64,000 nt of DNA from Halogranum amylolyticum (GCF_900110465.1 NZ_FODV01000013.1:1-64000), one strand, 5' to 3'; counted from the stretch's first letter, positions 17,602-26,543 are shown. Notes: generated by a model from the letters alone, not told the origin. A program made the numbers and translations.

Positions 17602-18429
17602 TTACCCGTCGACGCCCTCCACTTCGTCCGCCTTCACTTCGAACAGGCGCGCATCACAGCCCTCACACGCAGAGGCGATAACTGCCCACGACCGACAGCA
17701 AGATGTGCGGGTCTTCTGTGCCAGTCGCACGGCACCGCCGCACTCTGGACACCACTCGAGGAAAACCCGCAGCTGTCTCAGTAGCACACTTCGCTGTTCG
17801 ACAGGGACGTCATTCCATCCCCGGGTCAACTCCGAGAGAGCACGCTCGGCGGTCATATCCGCGACGAACGCAGCGCGGGACTCCCACTGTCCAACTTGGT
17901 TTCCGTCGACCGTGGCGACGAACGATCGGCCACGGTTCTGGGTCGTAAGTCGTGCCGAAGGAACGTCAAGGAGATCCGCGAGCGTTCGCTCCGGAGCGTC
18001 GATCTCGAGACGTTCGACCTGCTGGTGCCACGCCTCGCTGAAACGGGGTGACAGACAGAGGTCGTCCCCGCCGGCGCACACCTCGAGTGCGTCCGCCCGC
18101 CGCAGGATGTCTTCGGCGTCGACATCCTTGATGTCGCCGTAAACGTGGAACGTCTGTGTTGGTTCTTTGTCGAACCACGCAAGCACCTGATCCGGGAAAT
18201 ATCGCTTCGTGAGCATTGGCGTCCCCGGGACGAGGTAGCCCCGAAGGTAGATCACCGCGATGGCCGTCACAAAGGCAACGAGTCCCGAAGGTGGCGAGAG
18301 AAACGCGAGTGCGAGGCTGCCAATGACTGAGATGACGACGTTTGCGATCGTGCAGGGTAGACAGCGATTCTCCCCGGTGTACTCGGGCTGTCGAATCGCA
18401 CTGTAAATTGTGTGTTTTCTAATTGACAT
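17602..18429 (-). CDS. Membrane protein with N-terminal RCLPC motif and C-terminal zinc ribbon
   Basis: A 275-residue protein of no family I can name. The N-terminus has a TGENRCLPCTIAN motif (about residues 18-30) directly before two hydrophobic helices (about 28-66). A soluble domain of about 150 residues follows. The C-terminus holds CPEC, CC and CEGC cysteine pairs (about residues 220-260), likely a zinc ribbon. The CxxC at the membrane edge could be redox-active or metal-binding. It lies 67 nt downstream of the Cys-rich secreted protein on the same strand, so the two probably form an operon. Processing, anchoring or disulfide handling of that partner is a reasonable but unproven role. 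Confidence 0.8.
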   Translation of the reverse strand: MSIRKHTIYSAIRQPEYTGENRCLPCTIANVVISVIGSLALAFLSPPSGLVAFVTAIAVIYLRGYLVPGTPMLTKRYFPDQVLAWFDKEPTQTFHVYGDIKDVDAEDILRRADALEVCAGGDDLCLSPRFSEAWHQQVERLEIDAPERTLADLLDVPSARLTTQNRGRSFVATVDGNQVGQWESRAAFVADMTAERALSELTRGWNDVPVEQRSVLLRQLRVFLEWCPECGGAVRLAQKTRTSCCRSWAVIASACEGCDARLFEVKADEVEGVDG

Positions 18430-18496
18430 CGTATGTTTTGGATTCGGTTTAATAATGGGGGAACCGGATTAGCCGCTACGTGCAAGCAGCTCCGGT

Positions 18497-19606
18497 TCAG
18501 CTACAGTTGACGCTGGAACACTCATTGCTCCGATCTTCACACACATAGAAGTCGATGTGGCTGATCTGGGACAGCTGTCCGCCCGGGTTCACATTCGCAC
18601 AGAGCTCGGATGCTTCTCTCGTTCCACACGGGAACTCGTATGTCTCGCCAGCATCTGGACCGCCACCACCCTTGACAAAGACCCTACAGATGTCCACGGT
18701 GGACGTGAAGCTGAAGCAGGACCCATTCTGAGTCACATTGGTTACTGTGATTGCACCGTCACAGTACGACTCACCTGCCTCTGGGATTCCCTCAACTTTA
18801 CAGAACTTATTTTCGCAGACACATCTGCAGTCAAGAGACTCATCGGGCGTGCAGGTCTCAATGACGTTTTCGTTGTCGTCATAGAACGTGACTTCCGTTG
18901 GGTTGCAACAGAGATCCGAGAGATCGAACGTGTAACAACCGCTCTCCTCGAACGTGTGCTCCATCGAGGAAGTAGTACACGCGTTGGTACCTTTTGGAGA
19001 CTCCAGAGACAGTTTCGCTGTAACTGGGCAGGTCAGTGAACCCTGTTCAACGTCGTCGACGCACACCATCACACCGTCACAACAGAACGAGTCCACCCGC
19101 GTCATATCGGCCGTGTACTCACACTCCTCCGGGGGCTCACCGTTGCAGTTGTATTCGACGGTAATGTGGCTAATGTCGTTTTGGCAGTCTTCTCCCTCTG
19201 AGGTCGTGGTACACAGCTGATCATCTTCGTTCAGCTCGACTTCCGAGAGGTACGTACACTCACAGAAATTCCCGGCCTTGAGCGCGATGTCGCTAATCGC
19301 CCCGTCCGGATCCGAGTAGCTTATACACCGGCCACTTTCGCGGGTGATCTCAATGTTGGTGTCCGGAATCGTGCACGATTCGCCCACACTGAGGCTTATT
19401 TTGCAGTACGAGCAGTTCGTGTCCTGTTCTTCTTCGGGGAAACACTGGGTTGTCCCTGCTTCGCAGGTACAGTCGTCTTGTACGCCGCTCGCAGCTCCAA
19501 CACCGGAGAAGCCGGTTATCGCCGCAGCGGTACCGGCCGCCTTCATCACGTCCCGTCGATTGATTGGAAGTCCTTCATCGTCGCTTGGTTCGACATCTTC
19601 TGTCAT
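18497..19606 (-). CDS. Cysteine-rich Tat-exported protein with duplicated domain
   Basis: A 369-residue protein. The twin-arginine signal NRRDVMKAAGTAAAITGFSG (about residues 16-35) is followed by AASG with no lipobox, so it should be released or cell-surface associated. I count 34 cysteines in the mature part, extreme for a haloarchaeal protein. Two regions look like a duplicated domain: CKISLSVGESC..ISHITVEYNC (about 68-155) and CKVEGIPEAGESYC..ISHIDFYVC (about 268-358). The second has the pattern VKGGGG..LCANVN..ISHI.FY, seen in secreted bacterial proteins. Function is unknown; disulfide-stabilised toxin, adhesin or binding protein are possibilities. It is co-directional with the membrane protein at 17602-18429. 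Confidence 0.85.
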   Translation of the reverse strand: MTEDVEPSDDEGLPINRRDVMKAAGTAAAITGFSGVGAASGVQDDCTCEAGTTQCFPEEEQDTNCSYCKISLSVGESCTIPDTNIEITRESGRCISYSDPDGAISDIALKAGNFCECTYLSEVELNEDDQLCTTTSEGEDCQNDISHITVEYNCNGEPPEECEYTADMTRVDSFCCDGVMVCVDDVEQGSLTCPVTAKLSLESPKGTNACTTSSMEHTFEESGCYTFDLSDLCCNPTEVTFYDDNENVIETCTPDESLDCRCVCENKFCKVEGIPEAGESYCDGAITVTNVTQNGSCFSFTSTVDICRVFVKGGGGPDAGETYEFPCGTREASELCANVNPGGQLSQISHIDFYVCEDRSNECSSVNCS

Positions 19607-19618
19607 GGTTGTAGTTCA

Positions 19619-19639
19619 CACCCCACGAGTGGTGGGGTG
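19619..19639. promoter_or_regulatory. Hairpin 12 nt before the Cys-rich protein start
   Basis: CACCCCAC and GTGGGGTG are perfect arms around GAGTG. A TATA-like TCTTTATCT lies just upstream on the minus strand (about 19643-19651), so the palindrome covers the predicted transcription start. It could be an operator or a short 5' stem-loop. Confidence 0.4.
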
Positions 19640-19651
19640 GCAGATAAAGAA

Positions 19652-20453
19652 CACGACTGTTATTAACCAGAGCAGATTGTTTGACATGGTTTCAGGCGTT
19701 ATAAGTTTACTATCGACAACTACTGTACAGTATCCCCTTCGAAATAATCGTTTACCCCAGAATATACTCCTATTCCGGAGGTACTGGTAAGATTCTATAG
19801 CAATTGGTACTGCCCTACTCTGACCTCGATCTCCACCCTATTTCCTAGTCGCTGAACATCCACAAGAGACCACATCTGTCCTTTGTCTTCATAACCGTTG
19901 AATTCCATCGAAAGCAGTCATTCTTATAGTATGTTATGAATAGTCAAGTATTGCAACTGAAAAAAATGACCGATTACTAGATATGACGTACTAGATTCTG
20001 GGATGAATTATATCACGCGGCGGCGCTCAATGAACTCGAGGCACTGCTCAGGTAATTACTCCCACAGAGTGTACGCTTGGCAGCCGTCTGTCCCCCTCTC
20101 GTCACCGTTCATTTGGGTATCCACCGTTGTCGCCACAGTTGGGTGTCAGGCTGGTCGTCGACGAGTGGGTGTCGTCTAAACACGAGAGAGCGCGCATATG
20201 CAGCACGCTTGATTACAGGCCTCGTGCTCTTCTCCCGGCGATGCCTATGAGGCCGAAGGTCGTAGAAAACGCGTGGGTGAGACGGGCAAATCCACCCATA
20301 GAGCGGTGTCAGAGGCACGCACTGACACGGGTGATCATCCCGTGCAGCGCGGTTAATGTTTTCTCATTCACACATTTTATTTTTTGACGGCCGCGTAATC
20401 AGGCATGTTCTGTTACTTGTTAACTGAGTCGCCCTTCGAATGTTGCCCGAAGT
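19652..20453. other. AT-rich then mixed non-coding stretch
   Basis: 19680-20010 is distinctly AT-rich for this genome and has no open frame of note. 20117-20189 is one arm of a dispersed inverted repeat. A possible tail of an HTH-like protein (..LNELEALL-stop, 20027-20054) is too short to call. No RNA gene seen. Confidence 0.4.
20117..20189 (+). repeat. Dispersed repeat, copy 1 (inverted copy at 23375-23450)
   Basis: About 73 bp matching the reverse complement of 23375-23450. The best-conserved words are TCGCCACAGTTGGGTGTC and GGTGTCGTCTAAACACGAGA. Neither copy lies in a gene. It may be a decayed insertion-sequence end or MITE. Confidence 0.6.
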
Positions 20454-20511
20454 TTCTGACAACGTTCGGTAAGGTATCTGTGGACGTGCTGAACTCAGCG
20501 CGCGAATCAGT
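20454..20511 (+). repeat. 58-bp cassette-type repeat, orphan copy
   Basis: It aligns end to end with the four copies at 40085, 40552, 40900 and 41309 (TTCTGACA..CGTTCGGT..TCTGTGG..CGTGCTGAACTCAGCGCGC). No membrane gene follows it here. Its presence 20 kb away shows that the repeat is mobile or dispersed. Confidence 0.75.
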
Positions 20512-20964
20512 TGGGGAGAGGGTATCGCCGGGGAATCTCAAAGCAGTTTTCCCCTGGGGAAATTCGCGAGGTTCTTCACTCTGCTAAAATCATCTCCCCG
20601 GTCAGGAACTGGAGATTGTCGAGGACTCTATTGCGGGGCTCTACCTCACGGAACCACTTATTACAATCCTAAGGGTCGCTGTATTGCCTTCGTCACCTAC
20701 CTCGGAAACGTCAGAGGTCACGGATTACGAGATTCACTCACTGTGATCACTCATGTTTCTTATCAGAACTGGTCGGAATCTGGTCCACTAGGTAGGAGCT
20801 GACGGGGAATTGTCAGAGTACACCACTTGTCTCACATAGATACGCGAACGCCTCCTCGAGGCACTTCAGCGCAGGCCGGGAACGCGTCCGAACGACCGAA
20901 GGAGTCGGAGGAGTCGGCGCGCTGAGACCTCGGCATCCTCGCCAGCGGGGACGAACGTCATTCC
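20512..20964. other. Stretch with no supported gene
   Basis: I find no coding, RNA or repeat signal between the orphan 58-bp repeat and the broken aldehyde dehydrogenase. Confidence 0.4.
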
Positions 20965-21924
20965 TCAGTTCCGTGCGATCGTCTGGGGGACCGTGTACTT
21001 CAGGAGCCCTTCAGGCCCGTGTCACCGTCCGATTCCAGATCCTTTCGTTCCGCCCATCGGTGCCGTGGGCGCGGCGTAACCGACCGCGTAAGCATCGTTG
21101 ATGGTGACCATTCCAGCGTCGAGTCGACGCGTGACAGACACGCCCCGCTGTCGATCGCTCGTCCAGACGCTCGCGTTCAATCCGTATGGCGTCTCGTTCG
21201 CCCGCCTGATTGCTTCCTCGGCGTCTTCGACCCGGTAAATGGCGATGACGGGGCCGAACGTTTCCTCAGCGCACAGCGTCATCTCCTCGGTGACGTCGAC
21301 GAGGACCGTCGGTTCGTATACGGTCGGACCGACGTCGGGCCGGGCTCGACCGCCCGTTAGGACCGTCGCACCCTTCGCCACGGCGTCATCTACGTGCGCC
21401 GCCACCTTCGCGAGGTGAGCTTCCGAGATGAGCGATCCAACCTCGATGTCGTAGTCAAACGACGCGCCGAGGGTGAGCTGTTCGACCCGCTCTATGAATC
21501 GTGTGAGGAATTCGTCATAGACGGCGGCTTCGACGTAGATGCGTTCTGGGGCCATACAGACCTGCCCGGAGTTCCCAAAACAGCCCTGAACCATCCGTTC
21601 GAGCGTCACGTTGAGGTCGACATCAGCGAGGACGACCATCGGATTCTTGCCGCCGAGTTCGAGCGAACAGCTGATACCCCGTCGACCGGCTAGTTCACCT
21701 ATCTGTCGCCCCGTCCCCGTGCCCCCTGTGAACGAAACGAAGTCGACGGTGTTGACGAGTGCAGCGCCCGCCTCCGCGCCCGTTCCGGTCACGACGTGGA
21801 AGGCGTCCCGCGGGAGTCCCGCTTCGTAGAGTAGCTCTGCTCCGGCGAGAGCGCTAAACGGCGTCTGCTCGGCTGGTTTGACGACGACCGTATTGCCCGC
21901 GAGGAGAGCCACTGTTTGCTTCAC
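20965..21924 (-). pseudogene. Aldehyde dehydrogenase, N-terminally deleted and with a premature stop
   Basis: The frame runs from GNTVVVKPAEQTPFSALAG through the glutamate block LELGGKNP and the catalytic-cysteine block GNSGQVCMAPERIYVEA to PMGGTKGSGIGR, then TGA. After that TGA the same frame continues HGPEGLLKYTVPQTIARN-stop (20965), the normal ALDH ending, so CGA to TGA is the simplest explanation. The first ~150-180 residues are missing; the sequence upstream belongs to a truncated HTH gene. It was probably a semialdehyde dehydrogenase-like enzyme and should be inactive. Confidence 0.85.
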
Positions 21925-22132
21925 CGCTCTGTTCGATCAGGCCCTGTTCACGCAGCGGGCGGAACACATAGGTCCGTGAGCCCTCGGCGATATCGGCGGC
22001 AGACATGACGTCGTGGACGGGTGCGTCCCCACCGAGATAGGCGATTGCTTCGAGGGCCGACCGCCGGACACCTGTCACAGTCTCGATACTGGATTCATCG
22101 TCGTTAGTGTCGCTCATTGTGGGGTCCTTCAC
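21919..22132 (-). pseudogene. N-terminal part of a winged-helix regulator fused by deletion to ALDH remnant
   Basis: About 70 residues read MSDTNDDESSIETVTGVRRS, then ALEAIAYLGGDAPVHDVMSA and VFRPLREQGLIEQSGE, a winged-helix pattern. Beyond that the frame runs into aldehyde dehydrogenase DNA out of phase. The best start is the ATG at about 22118. One deletion joining the two genes explains both truncations. Confidence 0.65.
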
Positions 22133-22734
22133 ACTGAATCGGTGTAGGTTTTAATGCATTAGTAACCGGTTCATCGAAACCGCCGACACAATAAGGCGGG
22201 GTATGAGGTGAACGCTGGCCAGATGGGGTGTCGAACAAGCGATGCTAAGTAGTGGGGTGTCGACGACGAACGTCTCTGGAAGTTGATATAGTCGCAATGG
22301 GGGGTGTCAGGCGAGCGCTCGAGAGGGGATGTCGACCACTAGCGACAGGCGAGATGCGGATGAGTGCACCCTCGCGGCGACGCCAACCTGACGACGACAC
22401 ACATCGCGAATGAGGGAGGCGACGGCGTAGACTTGGCCCTGCGTGTACGACCTGTGACGTCGGCGACGACCGTCGCCGCAGGAGACCAACATTGGTGGGC
22501 CGACGACGCACTCGATCGCACTACACCCAACAGCACAAACAGTTGTGCCCACCGCTCGGCGACGAGTAGATGACGCTGGCGAGGTCACCGAACACACAGA
22601 CGAAGTCACTGGTTCCAGAGTGTCCACACTCCGTGTCCGTCCGGAGGCGACACCACTACTCGGTGCGTCGGACTGCAACTGCAAGGAACGGTCACAGCTG
22701 GCCACTACACGTAACCGCGTGAGGGACGAAGCTG

Positions 22735-22829
22735 AGAATGCATTCTACCCACCCCGCAATCATAACCCCGCAGCGGGGAGAATGCAGATGGCATTCCGGT
22801 TTTCGCAACGCCCTCTGGCCCAGGGCGTT
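22735..22829. other. Cluster of three palindromes (possible structured RNA or element end)
   Basis: In order: a perfect 12-bp palindrome AGAATGCATTCT (22735-22746), CCCCGC-A-GCGGGG (22766-22778), and 8-bp arms AACGCCCT/AGGGCGTT with a 7-nt loop (22807-22829). Three stems within 95 nt in a gene-free region are unlikely by chance. No family match comes to mind. Confidence 0.4.
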
Positions 22830-23374
22830 TTCACCCGAGGCGAGTGCGTGCGGAGTCTCAACTATTGGGTTCTCCCTGGGGACTCTCTCGCGTCGTGACT
22901 AGCGCACGCCACTGTCGCGGTGGGAGATGGGTCTGCTTTCTTCTTCGCGTGGGTGGTTTCACTAGCCGTGTTGTCGACCGTCTCTCACTCACTCAAGGAC
23001 GAGTGCCCAGTGCACTGAACGAACGGGGCCATGAGTGTCTGCCTGCCAGCGAGCATGTCGATCTCGACCTCCGTGGTTCCGTCGACGAACAAACTGGCTG
23101 TGAGATGGATGCAGACTGCCAACGGCGACGACGAGGCCCGTGCTGACGAGACACCAGCGTACCCGACGGCTGCGACACAGTGGACGCGACCGGACGAACG
23201 CGAGTCCAGCCACGTGGTGTGTCACACAGTGGGTCCATCTCGGTGCTCGCGTCGTAGTTCTCTCGAGTGCGACATCCTGTCTCTGCAGCAGGCGACTACT
23301 GACAGCGCCCAGGGCGGGGTTGATTGGCACCGTCGCCGCGTGGCAGATGCATGAGTGGCGACGCCGTCGACACG

Positions 23375-23450
23375 TCTGTCTCGTGTTTAGACGACACCCC
23401 AGCCGGCGGCGGCCAGCCCGACACCCAACTGTGGCGATGACTGTGGACAC
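23375..23450 (-). repeat. Dispersed repeat, copy 2 (inverted relative to 20117-20189)
   Basis: Reverse complement of the 20117-20189 sequence with scattered mismatches. The two arms bracket 3.3 kb that contain the orphan 58-bp repeat, the broken ALDH and the hairpin cluster. They could be the ends of a former composite insertion. Confidence 0.6.
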
Positions 23451-23739
23451 CCCGGAGTGCAGCACTGGCTTCGTCGGCGGTGCGACAACATGCGTGGCCC
23501 TCCGAGAAACGAGACGGCTGTGTGTCAATCCACTCGTGCGTCGCGGTGGGTCACACACCCATGCTGAAACGACCAGAGTCGCTATCAACTCACTCCTCGC
23601 AACGATGAAGCCCAATCCTCGGAAAGAGACAACTGTGGTGTGACCAAGCAGATATCACACAGTGTGAAGCGAGTTGTATCGACTGTTTCTCGTGTATAAT
23701 TGCCGATTACTTATTTGACAATAAAAGCAAAGAAGGTGT

Positions 23740-24969
23740 ATGGTCCCTCGTAGTATGATTGCGCGGTCACAGAGTACTACTGACCGCGATGCAGTGGTCA
23801 TCCCAGCATCGAAATACCCACACGGCTACGCGTCGATTCGCTCGCTTGCGCAGGCAGATGTGCACACTATCGTCGCTGTGTCAGACGCCTCCCACCCGCT
23901 TACCGCCTCGCGATACTGCGATGAAGTCGTCATGATCCCCCCGTCATGGGAGCTCGGTGCCTACAAAGATACACTCTTGGGCCTCGCTGCCCGGCCAGAC
24001 GTGCGAACGATTATCCCCCACCGACCGCAGGAGCCCTACCTCCTCGCAAAGTATCACGACCAGTTCTCCGAGTACGTCGATCTCGCCGTGCCGTCGCTTG
24101 AGACGCTGACGCGTGTCCACGACAGAAAGCGACTGATGGAGGCTGCCGCGGACGCCGGTGTCCCAGCACCACGGACCGAACTGCTTGATGACGCCGCCGA
24201 CTGGAACACCGATCGCATCATCAAGGCTCGATACAACCTGCTCGTCGACGACTATGTCGAATCGGTTGGGCCGGACGAGTCACAGATCGTGAAACACGTC
24301 GAGCACGTCTCAGCAGACGAATCCCACGATAGTGCAGCAATCCGAGAACAGATGAACCACACTCCGATCGTCCAAGCGTACGTCGACGGCCCAGAGTACA
24401 TGATCGGTGCACTCTGCGAGCATGGCGAAACAGTAGCAATGTACCAGCACCGACAGATCCGGGGTGACTCACACACTGGCGGGGGTGGTGTCTACCGCGA
24501 GACGGTCAAGAACCCGGAGCTCGAAGCAAACGCTCGCGCCCTGCTGGAGACACTTGAGTGGCATGGCCTCGCTTGTATCGAGTACGTTCGCGACGCCGAC
24601 ACTGGCGCGTTCAAACCGATTGAACTCAACCCCCGGATGTGGCAGTCGCTCGCATGTGCGACGCGTGCAGGCGCTGACTTCCCGGTGTGGTACTGGCTGC
24701 AGGCGACTGGCCGCTCGGAGCAAATCGAGCCCGGATACGACGCCGGCGTTGGGACGCACTATCTGGGCGGGGAACTGCAACACATCGTGAGTATCGCTCG
24801 CGAGCGATCATCACTCGTCGAGACGCCGTCGCTGACGGGCCGCCTCCGTGAGATTCTCAAATCGTGCTATGAGTGCCCTGCGTTCGACTATCTCCACGCG
24901 GATGACCCCAGCCCATTCCTGCGGCAGACACACACGGGATCTATCAAAGCGATTACGAGACGACTGTGA
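23740..24969 (+). CDS. ATP-grasp family ligase
   Basis: A 409-residue protein. The N-terminal pre-ATP-grasp domain starts DAVVIPASKYPHGYASIRSL. The ATP-grasp fold spans about residues 120-320, with EYMIGALCEHGETVAMYQHRQ and the metal-binding strand ending IELNPRMWQSL. Such enzymes join a carboxylate to an amine or thiol through an acyl-phosphate. The substrate is unknown; related haloarchaeal proteins are often called carboxylate-amine ligase-like. A TATA-like ACTTATTTGAC lies about 26 nt before the ATG, indicating a leaderless message. It stands alone, flanked by decayed DNA. Confidence 0.88.
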   Translation: MVPRSMIARSQSTTDRDAVVIPASKYPHGYASIRSLAQADVHTIVAVSDASHPLTASRYCDEVVMIPPSWELGAYKDTLLGLAARPDVRTIIPHRPQEPYLLAKYHDQFSEYVDLAVPSLETLTRVHDRKRLMEAAADAGVPAPRTELLDDAADWNTDRIIKARYNLLVDDYVESVGPDESQIVKHVEHVSADESHDSAAIREQMNHTPIVQAYVDGPEYMIGALCEHGETVAMYQHRQIRGDSHTGGGGVYRETVKNPELEANARALLETLEWHGLACIEYVRDADTGAFKPIELNPRMWQSLACATRAGADFPVWYWLQATGRSEQIEPGYDAGVGTHYLGGELQHIVSIARERSSLVETPSLTGRLREILKSCYECPAFDYLHADDPSPFLRQTHTGSIKAITRRL

Positions 24970-25172
24970 GACGCTCACCCACGTAGATGGGGTGTGTCGG
25001 TCTCGTAGCTCGTCGGGCGGTACTCTCAGACTCGACGCTCTGCGTTCGACGCCACGCTTCCATCAGCGCAGACGTTTCTCTTCGGCTGTCATAGCGACCA
25101 GAGGGACGACATCTCACCACCGGTTGTGCGGCGTCGGACCGAGTCCGTTGTCACACGACGTCGTCGAGGTGC

Positions 25173-25472
25173 CTACGCGAGCAGCGTCTCAAGCTCGTCG
25201 AGGTCAACCGCGTCGTATGCACGAATGTCGTAGCGATTCGCGCTGGAGCGCTCGGTGTAGAGCTCGATGATCTCGAGCTCGACCAGCAAGGCGAGCAGGC
25301 GGCCGAACGTGCGGGCTGGGAGGGGTGGGTCCTCAAGATGGGCGTCCAGTTGCCGACTTGTTGGATAGGGCGTGTGGCGTCGTTCTTCGTAGAGTGCGGC
25401 AACGAGCGGTTCTGCGGCATGCGGTGCGATGATGAGTACCGCATCACCCTCGCCGTGCGGCGTCCTCCTCAC
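25173..25472 (-). CDS. Small winged-helix-like protein
   Basis: A 99-residue protein. The segment HTPYPTSRQLDAHLEDPPLP then FGRLLALLVELEIIELYTER and SSANRYDIRAYD looks like a helix-turn-helix with a beta wing. The C-terminus is acidic (DLDELETLLA). A truncated relative lies at 26254-26481, sharing the flank just after the stop. No partner is obvious. It is likely a small DNA-binding regulator of mobile-element or plasmid origin. Confidence 0.7.
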   Translation of the reverse strand: MRRTPHGEGDAVLIIAPHAAEPLVAALYEERRHTPYPTSRQLDAHLEDPPLPARTFGRLLALLVELEIIELYTERSSANRYDIRAYDAVDLDELETLLA

Positions 25473-25514
25473 AGAGTTGTTCGTCGTGGTCGCGGGCGCT
25501 CTTGCCGTGTCAGT

Positions 25515-25763
25515 CTATTGTCCCCGCTTGCGCCGGAACCAGATTTGCGAGCCGACCGGCGATTGGGTTTCGTCGATGTCGAGCCGACTGACGAAGAGGT
25601 CCCGGATTGCCAGTGTGACAACCAGTTCAACCGACTTGCCGTCAGCGTCGACGACGTCAACCACGCAGTGGCCGTCGCACTCTCTAATCCGCTCGATGGT
25701 GCCGGTCTCCCACCGGTCGAGGTCATGCGTCGGCTGCTTCGCGTGGATCCGGTCGTGTTTCAT
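25515..25763 (-). CDS. Small conserved-looking haloarchaeal protein
   Basis: An 82-residue beta-rich protein: a pattern of strands (GTIERIRECDGHCVVDVVDA, then KSVELVVTLAIRDLFVSRLD) ends in GSQIWFRRKRG. It resembles a short conserved family present in many haloarchaea that I cannot name with certainty. The strand order suggests a small barrel. It sits upstream of, and on the same strand as, the winged-helix gene (43-nt gap), so the two may be co-transcribed. Confidence 0.75.
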   Translation of the reverse strand: MKHDRIHAKQPTHDLDRWETGTIERIRECDGHCVVDVVDADGKSVELVVTLAIRDLFVSRLDIDETQSPVGSQIWFRRKRGQ

Positions 25764-25962
25764 CGACCGGCGGTAGGGCCGCAGAGGTGTTCAAACCGCC
25801 GGACGAGACTTCCGAACCGGACGTGACCGACGCGACCACAACAGTCGTGCTCGTGTGGTCCTTAGCCCTGACATGGACGACGACCTTTTGTGCCGCGACG
25901 AGGCGATTCGCCAGACCAATCGATACATATATCGTATTTGACTATTGCACACCACACACCCA

Positions 25963-26211
25963 ATGAGTCTCCTGCTCGATCTCTTGAAGAGCGTCTTTCT
26001 CGGGGCCATCGATCTGTTCGTCATCGATGCGGGCGGGGACCGCAAGTCGGTGCGACGTCAACTACGGATTGCTCGACTCGTCGTCGGGGTGCTCGTCGCC
26101 ATCGCTGCACTCGTGGTTTGGACAGTCACTTCCCCGCTACGGTGGGGTGCGGCAGCTATCGGTATGCTCGCAGTTGCATACGGATTGTATGCGGAAGTCC
26201 GCTATCGCTGA
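25963..26211 (+). CDS. Small membrane protein
   Basis: An 82-residue protein with a basic loop (GGDRKSVRRQLRIAR) followed by two close transmembrane helices (about residues 39-58 and 60-78). ATG 25963 is preferred because a TATA-like CATATATCGTATTTG lies about 30 nt upstream. Function unknown. It is divergent from the 25515-25763 gene. Confidence 0.7.
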   Translation: MSLLLDLLKSVFLGAIDLFVIDAGGDRKSVRRQLRIARLVVGVLVAIAALVVWTVTSPLRWGAAAIGMLAVAYGLYAEVRYR

Positions 26212-26253
26212 GCCAGTGTGACAGATTGATCGCGGTTTGTGCCATCGAGGTGC

Positions 26254-26481
26254 TTACGCGAGCAGTGCCGCGAGTTCCTCGAGCGCTGCCGGGTCATATG
26301 CGCGAATATCGTAGCGGTTGGCGCTGGAGCGCTCGGTGTAGCACTCGATGATTGCGAAATCGACCAAGAGGGCAACCAAGCGGCCGAACATGTGGGGTGG
26401 GATCGGTGGGTCTTCCAGTTGATCGTACAGTTGCCGACTTGTTGGATAGGGGCGTGCGTCGGCGTCGACAAGCGATGCGAG
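26254..26481 (-). pseudogene. Truncated relative of the winged-helix gene at 25173-25472
   Basis: The minus strand reads RPYPTSRQLYDQLEDPPIPP, FGRLVALLVDFAIIECYTER and SSANRYDIRAYD, about 80% identical to the intact protein. There is no start; an in-frame stop (TAA, 26482-26484) that belongs to a zinc-ribbon fragment precedes it. The downstream flank also matches that of the intact gene. Confidence 0.75.
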
Positions 26482-26543
26482 TTAGAAGCGGTCAGTGACG
26501 AGCTCGACTGCGCCACACTGCCGGCATTTTACCGTCGGTGATC
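26482..26543 (-). pseudogene. C-terminal fragment of a zinc-ribbon protein like 27338-27493
   Basis: Translation gives VKCRQCGAVELVTDRF-stop; the intact gene at 27338-27493 ends CPVCDAPEIVTYRF-stop. The DNA after both stops is also similar (a CGCCGACG-type word). An in-frame stop lies about 20 codons upstream, so only the second knuckle remains. Confidence 0.6.

Larger units (their letters stand above)
22133..23739. other. 1.6-kb accessory stretch without intact genes
   Basis: Long open frames here are GC-rich artefacts with arginine-rich, low-quality translations. Features noted: four spaced GGGGTGTC-like words at 22214-22335, a hairpin cluster at 22735-22829 and a dispersed-repeat arm at 23375-23450. 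It looks like layered insertion debris. Confidence 0.5.

Noticed and set aside
20027..20054. Short tail LNELEALL-stop resembling the winged-helix proteins at 25173 and 26254
   Set aside because: Only nine or so residues match and the preceding codons do not; chance cannot be excluded.
22989..23615. 208-codon open frame on the minus strand
   Set aside because: Translation is rich in Arg, Cys and His, lacks acidic haloarchaeal composition and overlaps a repeat arm; typical GC-rich artefact.
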